From contig JAKLDR010000002.1 in assembly GCA_022703445.1 (NCBI GenBank), positions 62,001-126,000 of the forward strand: a DNA stretch of 64,000 nt, written 5' to 3'. The stretch is from Planctomycetota bacterium. Its GTDB lineage: Bacteria > Planctomycetota > SZUA-567 > JAKLDR01. Below the pieces are notes generated by a model that saw nothing but the letters and a program-made list of their open reading frames with translations, did no database searches and was not told where the DNA came from. Each line of letters starts with the position of its first letter. The stretch's first letter is position 1. This document shows positions 54,945 through 63,266 of this stretch, one piece after another. The translations under genes were made by a program, and so were the position numbers.

Positions 54945-56807
54945 TCAGCCGCTGGCCGCCCCCGGGAAGAACATGGCCTCGGCGAAGCGCTCCTGGAAAT
55001 CCGGCCGCCCGGAGAGTTCCAGGTACCTGACGCTCCGGGCCAGTTCGGCGGCGCGCTCACGCTGGGCGCGGTCGAGCAGCGCCAGGCGCGCGCCGGCGGC
55101 GCTGGTGTTGCCGCCGAAGGCCACGCGCTCGACGGGCACGGCCGGCAGCAGCCCGATGGCCAGGGCGTTGGCCGGGTCGATGTAGCTGCCGAAGGCCCCG
55201 GCCAGGAGCACGCGCGCCAGATCCCCGGCCGCCAGGCCAGCCTCGGCCAGCAGCGTCTCGGCCCCGGCCCGGACCGCGGCCTTGGCCAGCTGCAGCTCGC
55301 GCAGGTCCCGGCCGGTGAGCGGGATCTCGCGGCCGGCGCCGAGCAGCACCTCGGGGCCGTCCTGGCCCAAGCGCACGCGCCCGGCCAGCGCCGCGGGAGT
55401 GCCCGCCGGCAGCTCGCCGGGCTCGAGCAGCCGCCCGGTCTCGTCGGCCAGGCCGGTGCGGACCAGCTCGGCGGCCGCGTCGATCAGGCCGGTGCCGCAG
55501 ATGCCCAGCGGCGCGGCGCCGTCGATGGTCAGGCAGACCAGGTCGGTCCCGTCGAAGCGGACCTCCTCGACGGCCCCGCTCATGGCCCGGCAGCCGTGCG
55601 AGATGCGCGCGCCCTCGAAGGCCGGCCCAGCTGCGGTCGAGCAGGCCGTGGCCTGTCCGCCTGCGACCAGCACCATCTCGCCGTTGGTGCCGATGTCGAT
55701 GAAGAGCACCGGCCCGGAGGCGTCGTCGGCGCCGTCGAGCAGTCCGGTGGCCAGCAGCCCGGCGACGATGTCCCCGCCGACGTAGCCCGACACCGCCGGC
55801 AGGACCGAAAGCCGCGCGCCCGGGGCCGCCGTGATCAGCACCTCGGCGGCCGGCACCGAGCGGGCCGCGGCGAAGGCCGGCGCGAAGGGGCTCATGGCGA
55901 TGTGCTCGGGAGTCACGCCCAGCAGCAGGTGCTGCATGACGGTGTTCCCGGCCACCACCAGGTCGTGGACGTCGGCCGAGCGGCAGCCCGCGGACCTCAG
56001 GCACTCGGCCAGGATCTCGTCCAGGCAGCCGGCGGCCAGGCGCTGGAGGTCCCTGAGCCCGCCGGGCGAGCCCGCGGCGTGCTCGGCGCGGCTGATCACG
56101 TCGGCGCCGTATTCGCGCTGCGGGTTGGTGCGGCTGGCCACGCCCAGCCGCCGCCCGGAGGCCAGGTCCCAGAGCTCGCCGACGGCCGTGGTCGTGCCGA
56201 GGTCGAAGGCCGCCCCCAGCACCCGCGGCGCGCGCGAGGCCGGGGCGACCGAGATCAGCCGGCCGCAGCCGCCCGACCAGGCCCGCCGGGCGACCACCGC
56301 CGTCCGGCCGCCCTCGGCCCGGAGCGCCCGGGGCAGGTCGCGCAGGAAGCCGAGCTCGGGGGCCAGCCCGGCGAGCCCGGCGCCGCCGGCGGCCAGCAGG
56401 CGCTCCAGGTCGGCGCGCTGGTCCTCGAGCGAGGGCACCCCGGCCTCCACAACGGTTCCGAAGACCAGCGGGTCGAGGCTCCGGCTCTCGGCCGCGCCGG
56501 CGGCCACGATGCGCTCGCCCCGCACCCGCGCGGCGGCCGGCACCTCCACGGTCAGGTCGGCGGTCACCCGCACCTGGCAGGCCAGCCGCCAGCCGGCGGC
56601 GATCTTCCCCGCGTCGAAGGCCTGCCGGCACGCCTCGCTGGGCGCAAGGTCCCCGGCGACGATCCGCACGGTGCACTTGGTGCAGCCGCCGCGGCCGCCG
56701 CAGGGCGTGTCCACGATGACCCCGGCGCGCTCCACGGCGGAGATCAGCGAGTCGCCGGAGGCGACCTGGATGGAGAAGCCATCGGGTTCGATTCTGACGG
56801 TGGGCAT
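54945..56807 (-). CDS. RACE protein: reductive activator of corrinoid enzymes (2Fe-2S + ASKHA)
   Basis: A 620-residue protein starting at ATG 56807. An N-terminal 2Fe-2S ferredoxin domain has DTPCGGRGGCTKC and a later Cys in WRLACQV. From about 200 an ASKHA ATPase fold follows: GAAFDLGTTTAVGELWD, LFIDIGTNGEMVLV and LLAGAFGSYIDP, matching DUF4445/RamA-type activators. Such proteins use ATP to reduce the cobalt of inactive corrinoid proteins back to Co(I). No corrinoid-binding protein is in the window; three URO-D-like candidate methyltransferases are. It lies 76 bp downstream of trpE on the same strand. Confidence 0.9.
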   Translation of the reverse strand: MPTVRIEPDGFSIQVASGDSLISAVERAGVIVDTPCGGRGGCTKCTVRIVAGDLAPSEACRQAFDAGKIAAGWRLACQVRVTADLTVEVPAAARVRGERIVAAGAAESRSLDPLVFGTVVEAGVPSLEDQRADLERLLAAGGAGLAGLAPELGFLRDLPRALRAEGGRTAVVARRAWSGGCGRLISVAPASRAPRVLGAAFDLGTTTAVGELWDLASGRRLGVASRTNPQREYGADVISRAEHAAGSPGGLRDLQRLAAGCLDEILAECLRSAGCRSADVHDLVVAGNTVMQHLLLGVTPEHIAMSPFAPAFAAARSVPAAEVLITAAPGARLSVLPAVSGYVGGDIVAGLLATGLLDGADDASGPVLFIDIGTNGEMVLVAGGQATACSTAAGPAFEGARISHGCRAMSGAVEEVRFDGTDLVCLTIDGAAPLGICGTGLIDAAAELVRTGLADETGRLLEPGELPAGTPAALAGRVRLGQDGPEVLLGAGREIPLTGRDLRELQLAKAAVRAGAETLLAEAGLAAGDLARVLLAGAFGSYIDPANALAIGLLPAVPVERVAFGGNTSAAGARLALLDRAQRERAAELARSVRYLELSGRPDFQERFAEAMFFPGAASG

Positions 56808-56883
56808 GATGGGGCATTCTCGCGCGGGGCGGAGCGCATTCAAGTTGAAGAGCGCGGCCCCGGGATGGGGGGCAGCCTCGTGG

Positions 56884-58380
56884 TCAGCGGCCGCCCAGGT
56901 CCCTTCCCGCCATGGCGATGGCCGCCAGGAGCGCCCGGGCCTTGTTCATGGTCTCCTGGAACTCCGCGGCCGGCTCCGAGTCGTAGACCACCCCGCCGCC
57001 GGCCTGGACGTGGGCCTGGCCGTCCTTGATGACCATGGTGCGGATGGCGATGCAGGTGTCCATGTTGCCGCGGAAGTCGAGGTAGCCGACCGCGCCGGCG
57101 TAGATTGAGCGCTTGACCGGCTCCACCTCGTTGATGATCTCCATGGCCCGGACCTTGGGCGCGCCCGAGACCGTCCCGGCGGGCAGGCCCGCGCGGAGCG
57201 CGTCGAAGGCGGTCAGGCCCTCCCTGAGGCGCCCCGACACGTTGCTGACGATGTGCATGACGTGCGAGTAGTGCTCCACGGTCATGACGTCGTCGAGCCG
57301 GACGGAGCCGTAGGCCGCCACGCGGCCCACGTCGTTGCGGCCGAGGTCGAGCAGCATGGCGTGCTCGGCGCGCTCCTTGGGGTCGGCCAGCAGCTCCGCG
57401 GCGAGCGCCGCGTCCTCGTCGGGGTCCTTGCCGCGCCGGCGCGTCCCCGCGATCGGCCGGATGGTGATCAGGCCGTCCTCGACCCGGACCATGACCTCCG
57501 GCGACGAGCCGACCACGTCCAGGCCGTCGAGCTTCAGATAGAACATGTAGGGCGAGGGGTTGACCGCGCGGAGCACCCGGTAGACGTCGAAGGGCGCCGC
57601 CGGGCACCGGGCGGTCAGGCGCTGGCTGGGCACCACCTGGACGATGTCGCCGGCGCGGATGTACTCCTTGCAGCGCTCCACGACCTTCTCGTACTCCGGC
57701 TGGGTGAAGTTCGAGGTAAACTTCACGCCCTCCGGCGGCACGGCCCCGAGCTCCTGGAGCGGCTCGGCCGGGGTGCGCTCCAGCCGCGCGGCCAGCGCCC
57801 CGAGCCGGCCGACCGCCTCGGCGTAGAGCTGCGAGGGGTTCCGGGCGCCGGCGGTGCGCACGTGGGTGATGAGCTTGACCGTCTTGCGGGCGTTGTCGAA
57901 GGCCACCACCGTCGGGCAGAAGAGGAAGTACAGGTCGCTCACGCCGAGCTGGTCGGCCGGCGCCGGCGGGAGCTTCTCAACCAGGCGGACGGCGTCGTAG
58001 GCGACGTAGCCGACCGCGCCGCCGGCGAAGCGGGGCATGCCGGCCAGTGGGGCGGCCCGGAAGCGCCCGAGCTCCTTCTCGAGCTCGGCCAGCGGGTCGA
58101 CCTTCTCGCGACGCTCGACCGAGCCGTCGGCGCGGGTGAGCTCGACGGAATCGAGCGTCGAACGGAAGACCAGCTCCGGCTCGGCGCCCAGGAAGCTGTA
58201 GCGACCGGTCTTCTCGCCGCCTTCCACGCTCTCCAGCAGGAAGGCGTGCCGGGAGACGTCCGCCCAGCGGCGGAAGGCGCTCACCGGGGTCAGGGCGTCG
58301 GCCAGGAACTCCCGGCAGACCGGGACGTAGTCGAACTTCCCGGCCAGGGCCGCGAAGTCCTTCATGGTCGGGGTTATCAT
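56884..58380 (-). CDS. trpE: Anthranilate synthase component I
   Basis: A 498-residue protein of standard length. HAFLLESVEGGEKTGRYSFL carries the LLES motif linked to tryptophan feedback inhibition. The chorismate-binding domain has VVPSQRL, PSPYMFYL, GSSPEVMVR, RPIAGTRRRGKDPDED, LDLGRNDVGRVA, GAPKVRAMEIINEVE and YAGAVGYLDFRGNMDTCIA. It converts chorismate to anthranilate with a TrpG amidotransferase partner, which is not adjacent. ATG 58380 is favoured by GAGG upstream; ATG 58365 is an alternative. The gene is 34 bp after the NDK gene. Confidence 0.96.
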   Translation of the reverse strand: MITPTMKDFAALAGKFDYVPVCREFLADALTPVSAFRRWADVSRHAFLLESVEGGEKTGRYSFLGAEPELVFRSTLDSVELTRADGSVERREKVDPLAELEKELGRFRAAPLAGMPRFAGGAVGYVAYDAVRLVEKLPPAPADQLGVSDLYFLFCPTVVAFDNARKTVKLITHVRTAGARNPSQLYAEAVGRLGALAARLERTPAEPLQELGAVPPEGVKFTSNFTQPEYEKVVERCKEYIRAGDIVQVVPSQRLTARCPAAPFDVYRVLRAVNPSPYMFYLKLDGLDVVGSSPEVMVRVEDGLITIRPIAGTRRRGKDPDEDAALAAELLADPKERAEHAMLLDLGRNDVGRVAAYGSVRLDDVMTVEHYSHVMHIVSNVSGRLREGLTAFDALRAGLPAGTVSGAPKVRAMEIINEVEPVKRSIYAGAVGYLDFRGNMDTCIAIRTMVIKDGQAHVQAGGGVVYDSEPAAEFQETMNKARALLAAIAMAGRDLGGR

Positions 58381-58414
58381 GCCACCGTCCTCTGCGCCCG
58401 CGCGGCGCGCGGCT

Positions 58415-59581
58415 TCACCTGCCGGCCAGGAACTCGCGGATCATGGCCGCCTCCGCACTCGGTTCGGTGCCGGACAGGCCGATGATCTTGCGCTCGCGGA
58501 CGGCGTTGGCCGCCGAGTCCGAGGCGTGGGCGCCGTTGCGCATCAGGTCCGAGCCGTAGTCCGAGCGGACCGTCCCGCCGGCGGCCTCCTTGGGGTTGGT
58601 GGGCCCGAGCCGCTCGCGGATCTTGTTGACCGCGTCGACGCCGCGGTAGAGCAGCGCCAGGCAGGTCGAGCGCCCCGGGGCCTTCCTGGCCGGCGCGGAG
58701 ACCTCCTTGTAGGGATCGCGGCCGGTCATGAACGACACGATCTGGTTGAACTCCCACTCGGCGTTCTTGTCCTTGAGCGGCTCGGCCATGGCGGCGATGT
58801 CCGCGTCGGTGACCTCGAACTGGAAGGCGCCCTTCAGCCCCTCGCGGAGCTTGCGCTCCACCAGGAACTTCAGGCGGTTGACGAAGATCTGGCGCAGCGG
58901 CCCGTAGAACTCGTTGGCCTGGTCGAGCGACATGTGCACCAGCCTGGCCCCGACCATGTACAGCCCGGTGCGGCTGAACATGTCGATGATGTTGCCGGGC
59001 CGCGAGGAGCGCTTGGCGAAGAGGTCGGGCTTGAGCATCACCAGGGTGGTCTCCGCCTCCGGCGGCAGCTTGACGGCGTGCTCGACCACTCCGCCGCAGC
59101 TCTCGGCCCGCTCGGCCAGCAGCGCCAGCACCGCCCGCTCGGTGGCGGCGTCGGCGGCGCCGAGCACCGCCGGCTCGAAGTACTGGACCTTGCCGTCGAC
59201 CACCACCATGTCGCCGTAGGTCCCGCGGATGTTGTCGCCGCGGAGCTTGAGCTCCAGCGGGCCGAGCACGTTGTGCAGCTTGGCGAAGGCGTTCTCCCCG
59301 CGGAAGAAGAGGGCCAACGTCCGGTTGGAGATGCCCATGCGGTTGGCCGGGCGGAGGTTCTCGTCGAGGTATTTCTCGAGGGGAGCCTTCATGGCCGGAT
59401 CCAGGCTGCTTGCGCCCACCACCTTGAGGTAGGCGTCGACAAAGGCGTCGTCGGGCGCGTAGATTCGCGCGCCGGCCAGCTCCAGCTCGCCCCAGGCGAG
59501 CAGCCGGCCGATGATGCCGCCGGTGCGGCTCTTGAGCAGGCTGTAGGGGGTGATCAGGGTGTGGGCTATCTCTATGGCCAT
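58415..59581 (-). CDS. Tandem nucleoside-diphosphate-kinase protein
   Basis: A 388-residue protein, more than twice the usual NDK length (about 140). ATG 59581 is preceded by GGAG. First module: AHTLITPYSLLKSRTGG, LALFFRGENAFAKLHNVLGP and IRGTYGD; it lacks an NxxHxSDS motif. Second module: TLVMLKPDLFAKRS, MVGARLVHMSLDQANEFYGP, CLALLYRGVDAVNKIRERLG, VRSDYGSD and the active-site motif NGAHASDS with the phospho-accepting His. So only the second module appears catalytic, while the first may regulate or bind. It balances nucleoside triphosphates. First gene of the NDK-trpE-RACE run. Confidence 0.85.
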   Translation of the reverse strand: MAIEIAHTLITPYSLLKSRTGGIIGRLLAWGELELAGARIYAPDDAFVDAYLKVVGASSLDPAMKAPLEKYLDENLRPANRMGISNRTLALFFRGENAFAKLHNVLGPLELKLRGDNIRGTYGDMVVVDGKVQYFEPAVLGAADAATERAVLALLAERAESCGGVVEHAVKLPPEAETTLVMLKPDLFAKRSSRPGNIIDMFSRTGLYMVGARLVHMSLDQANEFYGPLRQIFVNRLKFLVERKLREGLKGAFQFEVTDADIAAMAEPLKDKNAEWEFNQIVSFMTGRDPYKEVSAPARKAPGRSTCLALLYRGVDAVNKIRERLGPTNPKEAAGGTVRSDYGSDLMRNGAHASDSAANAVRERKIIGLSGTEPSAEAAMIREFLAGR

Positions 59582-59649
59582 GGCGGTCTGTCTCCGGGAT
59601 CCGGGCCCAAGCATATCCGCCGGGGAGGAGCGTGCAAGGTCATGCCGGA

Positions 59650-60020
59650 TTGAACCATCCCCACTTCCTGAAGAGGGTTGTACGAGGAGGGGCCGGCGCA
59701 CGGGGCGGGCCGGTCTCTACCGCTTGGAGGGCATCCTGCCCTCCAAGCTGCGACGAAGCTGCCCTGCCGCCATCCCTGGCTCCGGGCATCTTCGACGCCG
59801 AGCCCGGCCCACCCCGTACACCGGACCCACGATGGCCGGACGACGGAGGTCCAGTGCGGGGGGCAGTCCGGGGCGGCGTTGGAAAACGCCGAAGGCAGGA
59901 GGCCGAAGGCGTTTTCCCACGCAGCGAGCGGGCAGGGATGCCCGCGAGCGGTAGCTCCGGGCTGCCCCCTGCGCTGGACCGGGGATCCCTCTCAACGCCA
60001 CTGAAACTTGGGATGACTCA
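59650..60020. other. 371-bp compound palindromic element with several perfect hairpins
   Basis: The left end (TTGAACCATCCCCACTT) matches the reverse complement of the MITE-like element at 10790-10898 over about 65 bp; a diverged inverse end lies at 60008-60020. Inside are 59722-59748 (12-bp stem, 3-nt loop, GGAGGGCA stem core), 59881-59890 with 59908-59917 (10-bp stem GGAAAACGCC), 59928-59945 (7-bp stem GCGGGCA), and the outer pair 59848-59871 with 59957-59980. This fills most of the 564-bp gap between the NDK and YjfB-like genes. Apparent reading frames here follow the palindromes and are not convincing genes. It could be a mobile non-autonomous element or a structured RNA. Confidence 0.55.
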
Positions 60021-60090
60021 CCATGCCGGAGCGGGATCGAAAGCGCTGTGCATAGGGCGTGGCGGTTTCCCGGCGACCGATCGGCTATGC

Positions 60091-60118
60091 TTGCATTGTG
60101 CTGGGCCGGCGCTACCAT
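60091..60118 (+). promoter_or_regulatory. Probable promoter reading antisense through the YjfB-like gene into fliK-like
   Basis: TTGCAT (60091-60096), 16 bp spacer, TACCAT (60113-60118). The first plausible plus-strand gene is at 60409, so its transcript would cross the minus-strand YjfB-like gene. Confidence 0.45.
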
Positions 60119-60145
60119 CCGGCCCGGGGAGATACGGCAATGGCT

Positions 60146-60331
60146 TCAGGCTTGAACGTCTATCTTTCGCCCCAGCCCGGTGGTCGCCGTCTGGAGGGTC
60201 TTGGCGAGCAGCTCCAGCACGGCCTTGTCCTGGTCCAGGGCCATCTTCATGACCTTCACCCCGGCCTCGGTCTTGACGTTCTCGGTGGCCTGCGCCGTGC
60301 TGTAGGCCGCCGCTGCGCTGATGGGATCCAT
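60146..60331 (-). CDS. YjfB-like putative motility protein
   Basis: A 61-residue protein. ATG 60331 has AAGGAGG at good distance. The sequence, MDPISAAAAYSTAQATENV, VKVMKMALDQDKAVLELLAK and TLQTATTG, is a helical small protein of the YjfB type, which occurs in flagellated bacteria, often beside flagellar genes, with no clear function. It is divergent from the FliK-like gene, supporting the motility link. Confidence 0.7.
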   Translation of the reverse strand: MDPISAAAAYSTAQATENVKTEAGVKVMKMALDQDKAVLELLAKTLQTATTGLGRKIDVQA

Positions 60332-60408
60332 CCGGGCACCCTCCTTGCGGGAAGAGCGACTCCCGACCATTGTCATCGGTCGTCTTCCCGGGAGGCATGA
60401 GGCGTAAA

Positions 60409-61788
60409 ATGCCGGAAATCCCGCAGAACCTGCCCTCCGCGCCCGGACCGGCCTTCAGCCTGCCCGAAGGCGCCCTGCCCGCGGGCCTTAAGGCCGGCGA
60501 CAGCCTGTCCGCCCGGGTGCTGGCCCAGGTGGCGGCCGGGCGCTTCGCCTTGTCCATCGGCGGGCGGGAGGTCCTGGCGGACTCCGCCGCGGCGCTCTCT
60601 CCCGGCGACCAGCTCCGCCTGGTCGTCCGCCAGGCTGGCAGCCGGGTGCTCATGGACCTGATCCCCATGGTCCGGGAGGACGCTTCGGGAGCAGCGGCGC
60701 CGGCCTCCGGCCAGGGAGCGGCGCCGCGCGGGCTGCAGGAGGGCCTGCAGAGCTTCCTCGGCGGCCGAGCCGCCGCCGGCGAGCTGCTGGCCGAAGCCTC
60801 CCGGCTGCTGGCCGCAGGCGGGACGGACGACCTGGCCGCCCGCGCCGGCGCCCTGGCCGCCGGGCCTGCCGCCGCCGCGGCGGGGGCCGAACCCAGCGCG
60901 GGCCTGGCCGGGGCCGTCGCGGCGCTGCCCGCGCAGGTCGGCGAGCTCCTGGCGGCGGTCGAGGCCCGCATGGCCGAGGCCGTCCGGGCGCTGCCCCAGG
61001 CCGCGGCCCTCGACGCGCTCGCCAACCTGCTGGCCTCCCTGCCCGCCGCCGAGCGGGGCTCGCCCGGAGGCGCCCCCGACCCCCGGCAGCTCGCCGGGCT
61101 GCTCGACCGGCTGCTGGCGGACCTCCGCGCGCAGGGGGGGCCGGACGCTCCGGCCGCCGGGCTGGCGCCCGGACTCCGCGCGGAGCTCGGGGCGCTCGGC
61201 CCCCGGGAGCTCGCCGACCTCCGGCTGCTGGCCGCCGAGCGCGAGCGCGCGGCGCTGGCCGCCTCGCCCCAGGTGGCGGCGCTCGCCGGCGCGCACCGGG
61301 CACTGACCGCCGCCCAGGATCGCCTCGACGCCGCGCGGCTCTGGAGCCTCTCGGCCTCGGGCCCCGGCGGGGCCTTCTCCTACGTCGAACTGCCCGGGGC
61401 CGGCGGACCGGACGGCGGCACCGCCGCGCTGCGGGTGCTGGTGCGCAGAAGCGGCGATGGCACCGGCTCCGGCGCCGGATCGCCCGGCCGCGGCCGGGGC
61501 TCGGTCCGCGCGGTGCTCGACCTGGACCTGTCCGCGCTGGGCGAGGTCCGGTCGGAGCTGGCGCTCTCCGGGCGCAGCCTGGCGGTGAAGCTGGAGCTCC
61601 CTGACCGCGAGCGCGGCGACCACGTGGCCGCCAGCCTGGGCGAGCTGGAAGACCGGCTGACGGCGCACGGTTTCGAGGCCAGCGTCAGCTCCACGGTCAC
61701 CGCCGGCCGCCGGAGGCGCGGGGGCGCGTCGGATCTTCCCGAGGCCGAAGGGGCCGCCGGGGGCGGAGGGCTGGACCTGTGGGCGTGA
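60409..61788 (+). CDS. FliK/YlqG-like flagellar hook-length control protein
   Basis: A 459-residue protein. ATG 60409 has GAGG six bases upstream; an earlier in-frame TTG at 60370 lies inside the other gene's ribosome-binding region. The N-terminal 330 residues are Ala/Gly/Leu-rich with SLSARVLAQVAAGRFALSIG, a pattern of secreted linker-type hook-length proteins. The C-terminal 110 residues (VLDLDLSALGEVRSELALSG, RSLAVKLELPD, LGELEDRLTAHGFEASV) match the folded FliK C-terminal domain, which switches export specificity. The next gene encodes an FlhB-like fragment, the natural partner; the pair resembles ylqG-ylqH of Bacillus. Confidence 0.75.
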   Translation: MPEIPQNLPSAPGPAFSLPEGALPAGLKAGDSLSARVLAQVAAGRFALSIGGREVLADSAAALSPGDQLRLVVRQAGSRVLMDLIPMVREDASGAAAPASGQGAAPRGLQEGLQSFLGGRAAAGELLAEASRLLAAGGTDDLAARAGALAAGPAAAAAGAEPSAGLAGAVAALPAQVGELLAAVEARMAEAVRALPQAAALDALANLLASLPAAERGSPGGAPDPRQLAGLLDRLLADLRAQGGPDAPAAGLAPGLRAELGALGPRELADLRLLAAERERAALAASPQVAALAGAHRALTAAQDRLDAARLWSLSASGPGGAFSYVELPGAGGPDGGTAALRVLVRRSGDGTGSGAGSPGRGRGSVRAVLDLDLSALGEVRSELALSGRSLAVKLELPDRERGDHVAASLGELEDRLTAHGFEASVSSTVTAGRRRRGGASDLPEAEGAAGGGGLDLWA

Positions 61789-61792
61789 GCAG

Positions 61793-61883
61793 GGTTGCGG
61801 GTCGCGGGTTGCGAATTACGGACCGTGGTCGGCACGACCAGCTGATCCGGCCACCCGCAACCCACAACCCGCAACCCGCAACC
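61793..61883. repeat. Palindromic GGGTTGCGG-type repeat
   Basis: Left arm 61793-61813 (GGTTGCGGGTCGCGGGTTGC, then G) and right arm 61856-61883, whose complement is GGTTGCGGGTTGCGGGTTGT and continues GGGTTGCG. The units are degenerate 7-8 bp tandem repeats in inverted order. It fills the 117-bp gap between the FliK-like and FlhB-like genes. Confidence 0.65.
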
Positions 61884-61905
61884 GTCTTCGGAGGCGCCGC
61901 CTGAC

Positions 61906-62235
61906 ATGGCCGCGATCAACTTCGCCGGCCTCCCCCCGCCGCTCCGCCGGCGGCGAAGGGTTCCGCGCCAGGTGGCCGTGGCCCTCGGCTACGACCCGAC
62001 GGCCGGCCGCGGCGCCCCGGAGGTGCTGGCCAGCGGCGTGGGACTGATGGCCGGGCGGATCCTCGAGCGGGCCCGGGCCAGCGGCGTGCCGGTACACGAG
62101 GACGCGGACCTGGCCGAGGTGCTTGGCAGCCTGCCGGTCGGGGCGGACATACCGCCCGAGCTCTACGAGGCCGTCGCCGAGGTGCTGGCCTTCATCTACC
62201 GGATGAACGGGAGCTATGTCCCCGGCCGCCGCTAG
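61906..62235 (+). CDS. FlhB C-terminal-like protein (FhlB/YlqH type)
   Basis: A 109-residue protein. RQVAVALGYDPTAGRGAPEV, LMAGRILERARASGVPVHED and LPVGADIPPELYEAVAEVLA, FIYRM are the cytoplasmic substrate-specificity-switch domain of FlhB/YscU. The four membrane helices and the NPTH autocleavage site of full FlhB are absent, as in FhlB/YlqH proteins, which can partly substitute for the cleaved FlhB fragment. It would act at the flagellar export gate with the FliK-like protein upstream. No flhA or fliPQR is in the window. Confidence 0.88.
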   Translation: MAAINFAGLPPPLRRRRRVPRQVAVALGYDPTAGRGAPEVLASGVGLMAGRILERARASGVPVHEDADLAEVLGSLPVGADIPPELYEAVAEVLAFIYRMNGSYVPGRR

Positions 62236-62267
62236 AGTCCATCCGGCCGGGCCTGGCGTGGCCTCGT

Positions 62268-62400
62268 CGGTATCGGTATCGCTATCGCCATCGGTATCGA
62301 AGCGCCGGCAAGGTCGTGGTTCCCTTTCGGGAAGAACCGGTCTCTTCGTCCGCCACGGCGGGCGAGCTCCGATTGCGATACCGATATCGATAGCGATGCC
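62268..62400. repeat. Inverted GGTATCG tandem-repeat palindrome
   Basis: Left arm 62268-62299 is degenerate tandem CGGTATCG/GCTATCG; right arm 62371-62400 is its inverse. Between them TTCCCTTTCGGGAA forms a further hairpin. It fills most of the 185-bp gap before comF. Confidence 0.7.
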
Positions 62401-62420
62401 GAGAAGCGGAGGCCTGGGTT

Positions 62421-63266
62421 ATGTCTGATGACGAGAGACGACCGCTAGCGCTCAGTCGACGGCTGCCCGCCAAGGCCCTCCGCGGCGCCCGGCTGGCGCT
62501 GGGCGCGGCGCTGGACCTCTTCTGGCCGCCGGTCTGCCCGGGCTGCGGCGCGGGGCGCGAGCCGGGCGAGCCCGGACTGCTCTGCGAGGGCTGCCGGACG
62601 GAGCTGCCCCTGATCGGCGGGCCGGCCTGCCGGCGCTGCGGGGTGCCGCTCGGGCCGTTCGAGAGCGACCACGACGGACGCTGGTGCGCCGACTGCGGGC
62701 GGATGAACCTGGTCTTCACACGGGCGGCCACGGCCGGAGTCCACGAGGGCCCGCTGGCCGAGGTCATCAAGGCCTGGAAGTACGCGCCGCGGGGCAGCCG
62801 CGCGTATCTCGGCCGGTACCTGGCGGACCTGGTCGCCGAGCGCCTGGCCGCGCCGGACTGTCCGGTCCGGGCCGGCGAGTGCGACGTCATCGTGCCGGCC
62901 CCGTCGCACCCCGCGCGCGTGCGCGAGCGCGGCTTCGACCACACCCTGGAGCTGGCGCGGCACCTCGGCCGGCGGCTGGGGCTTCCCGTGGAGAGGGGCA
63001 GCCTGGTCAAGCTCCGGGCCACACCCCGGCAGGCGGGGCTGTCCCGCGCCGAGCGCCTCGAGAACCTCGCCGGGGCCTTCGCGGTCCGGCGCCCGGAGCG
63101 GCTCGCCGGGCGGCGGGTGCTGCTGGTCGACGACGTGATCACCACCGCGGCCACGACCGAGGAGTGCGCCCGGGCCCTCAAGGCCGCCGGGGTGCGCGAG
63201 GTCTGGGCCGCGGCGGTAGCCCGGGCGACGGCGGGAAGGGTGGTTCGTGGGAAGGGGGCACTCTGA
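62421..63266 (+). CDS. comF: ComF-family phosphoribosyltransferase-like protein
   Basis: A 281-residue protein, usual length about 230-250. GGAGG precedes ATG 62421. The N-terminal zinc-finger-like part has PPVCPGCG, LCEGC, CRRCGVPLG and CADCG. The C-terminal PRTase domain contains IKAWKYAPRGSRAYLGRYL, PAPSHPARVRERGFDHTLEL and the PRPP loop VLLVDDVITTAATTEE. ComF is required for DNA uptake in competent bacteria and is widespread in non-competent ones. The stop codon shares one base with the next start codon. Confidence 0.92.
   Translation: MSDDERRPLALSRRLPAKALRGARLALGAALDLFWPPVCPGCGAGREPGEPGLLCEGCRTELPLIGGPACRRCGVPLGPFESDHDGRWCADCGRMNLVFTRAATAGVHEGPLAEVIKAWKYAPRGSRAYLGRYLADLVAERLAAPDCPVRAGECDVIVPAPSHPARVRERGFDHTLELARHLGRRLGLPVERGSLVKLRATPRQAGLSRAERLENLAGAFAVRRPERLAGRRVLLVDDVITTAATTEECARALKAAGVREVWAAAVARATAGRVVRGKGAL

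Noticed and set aside
59632-60252. Possible small genes in the gap after the NDK gene
   Set aside because: Frames follow hairpins and repeat arms and have no start signal or recognisable fold.
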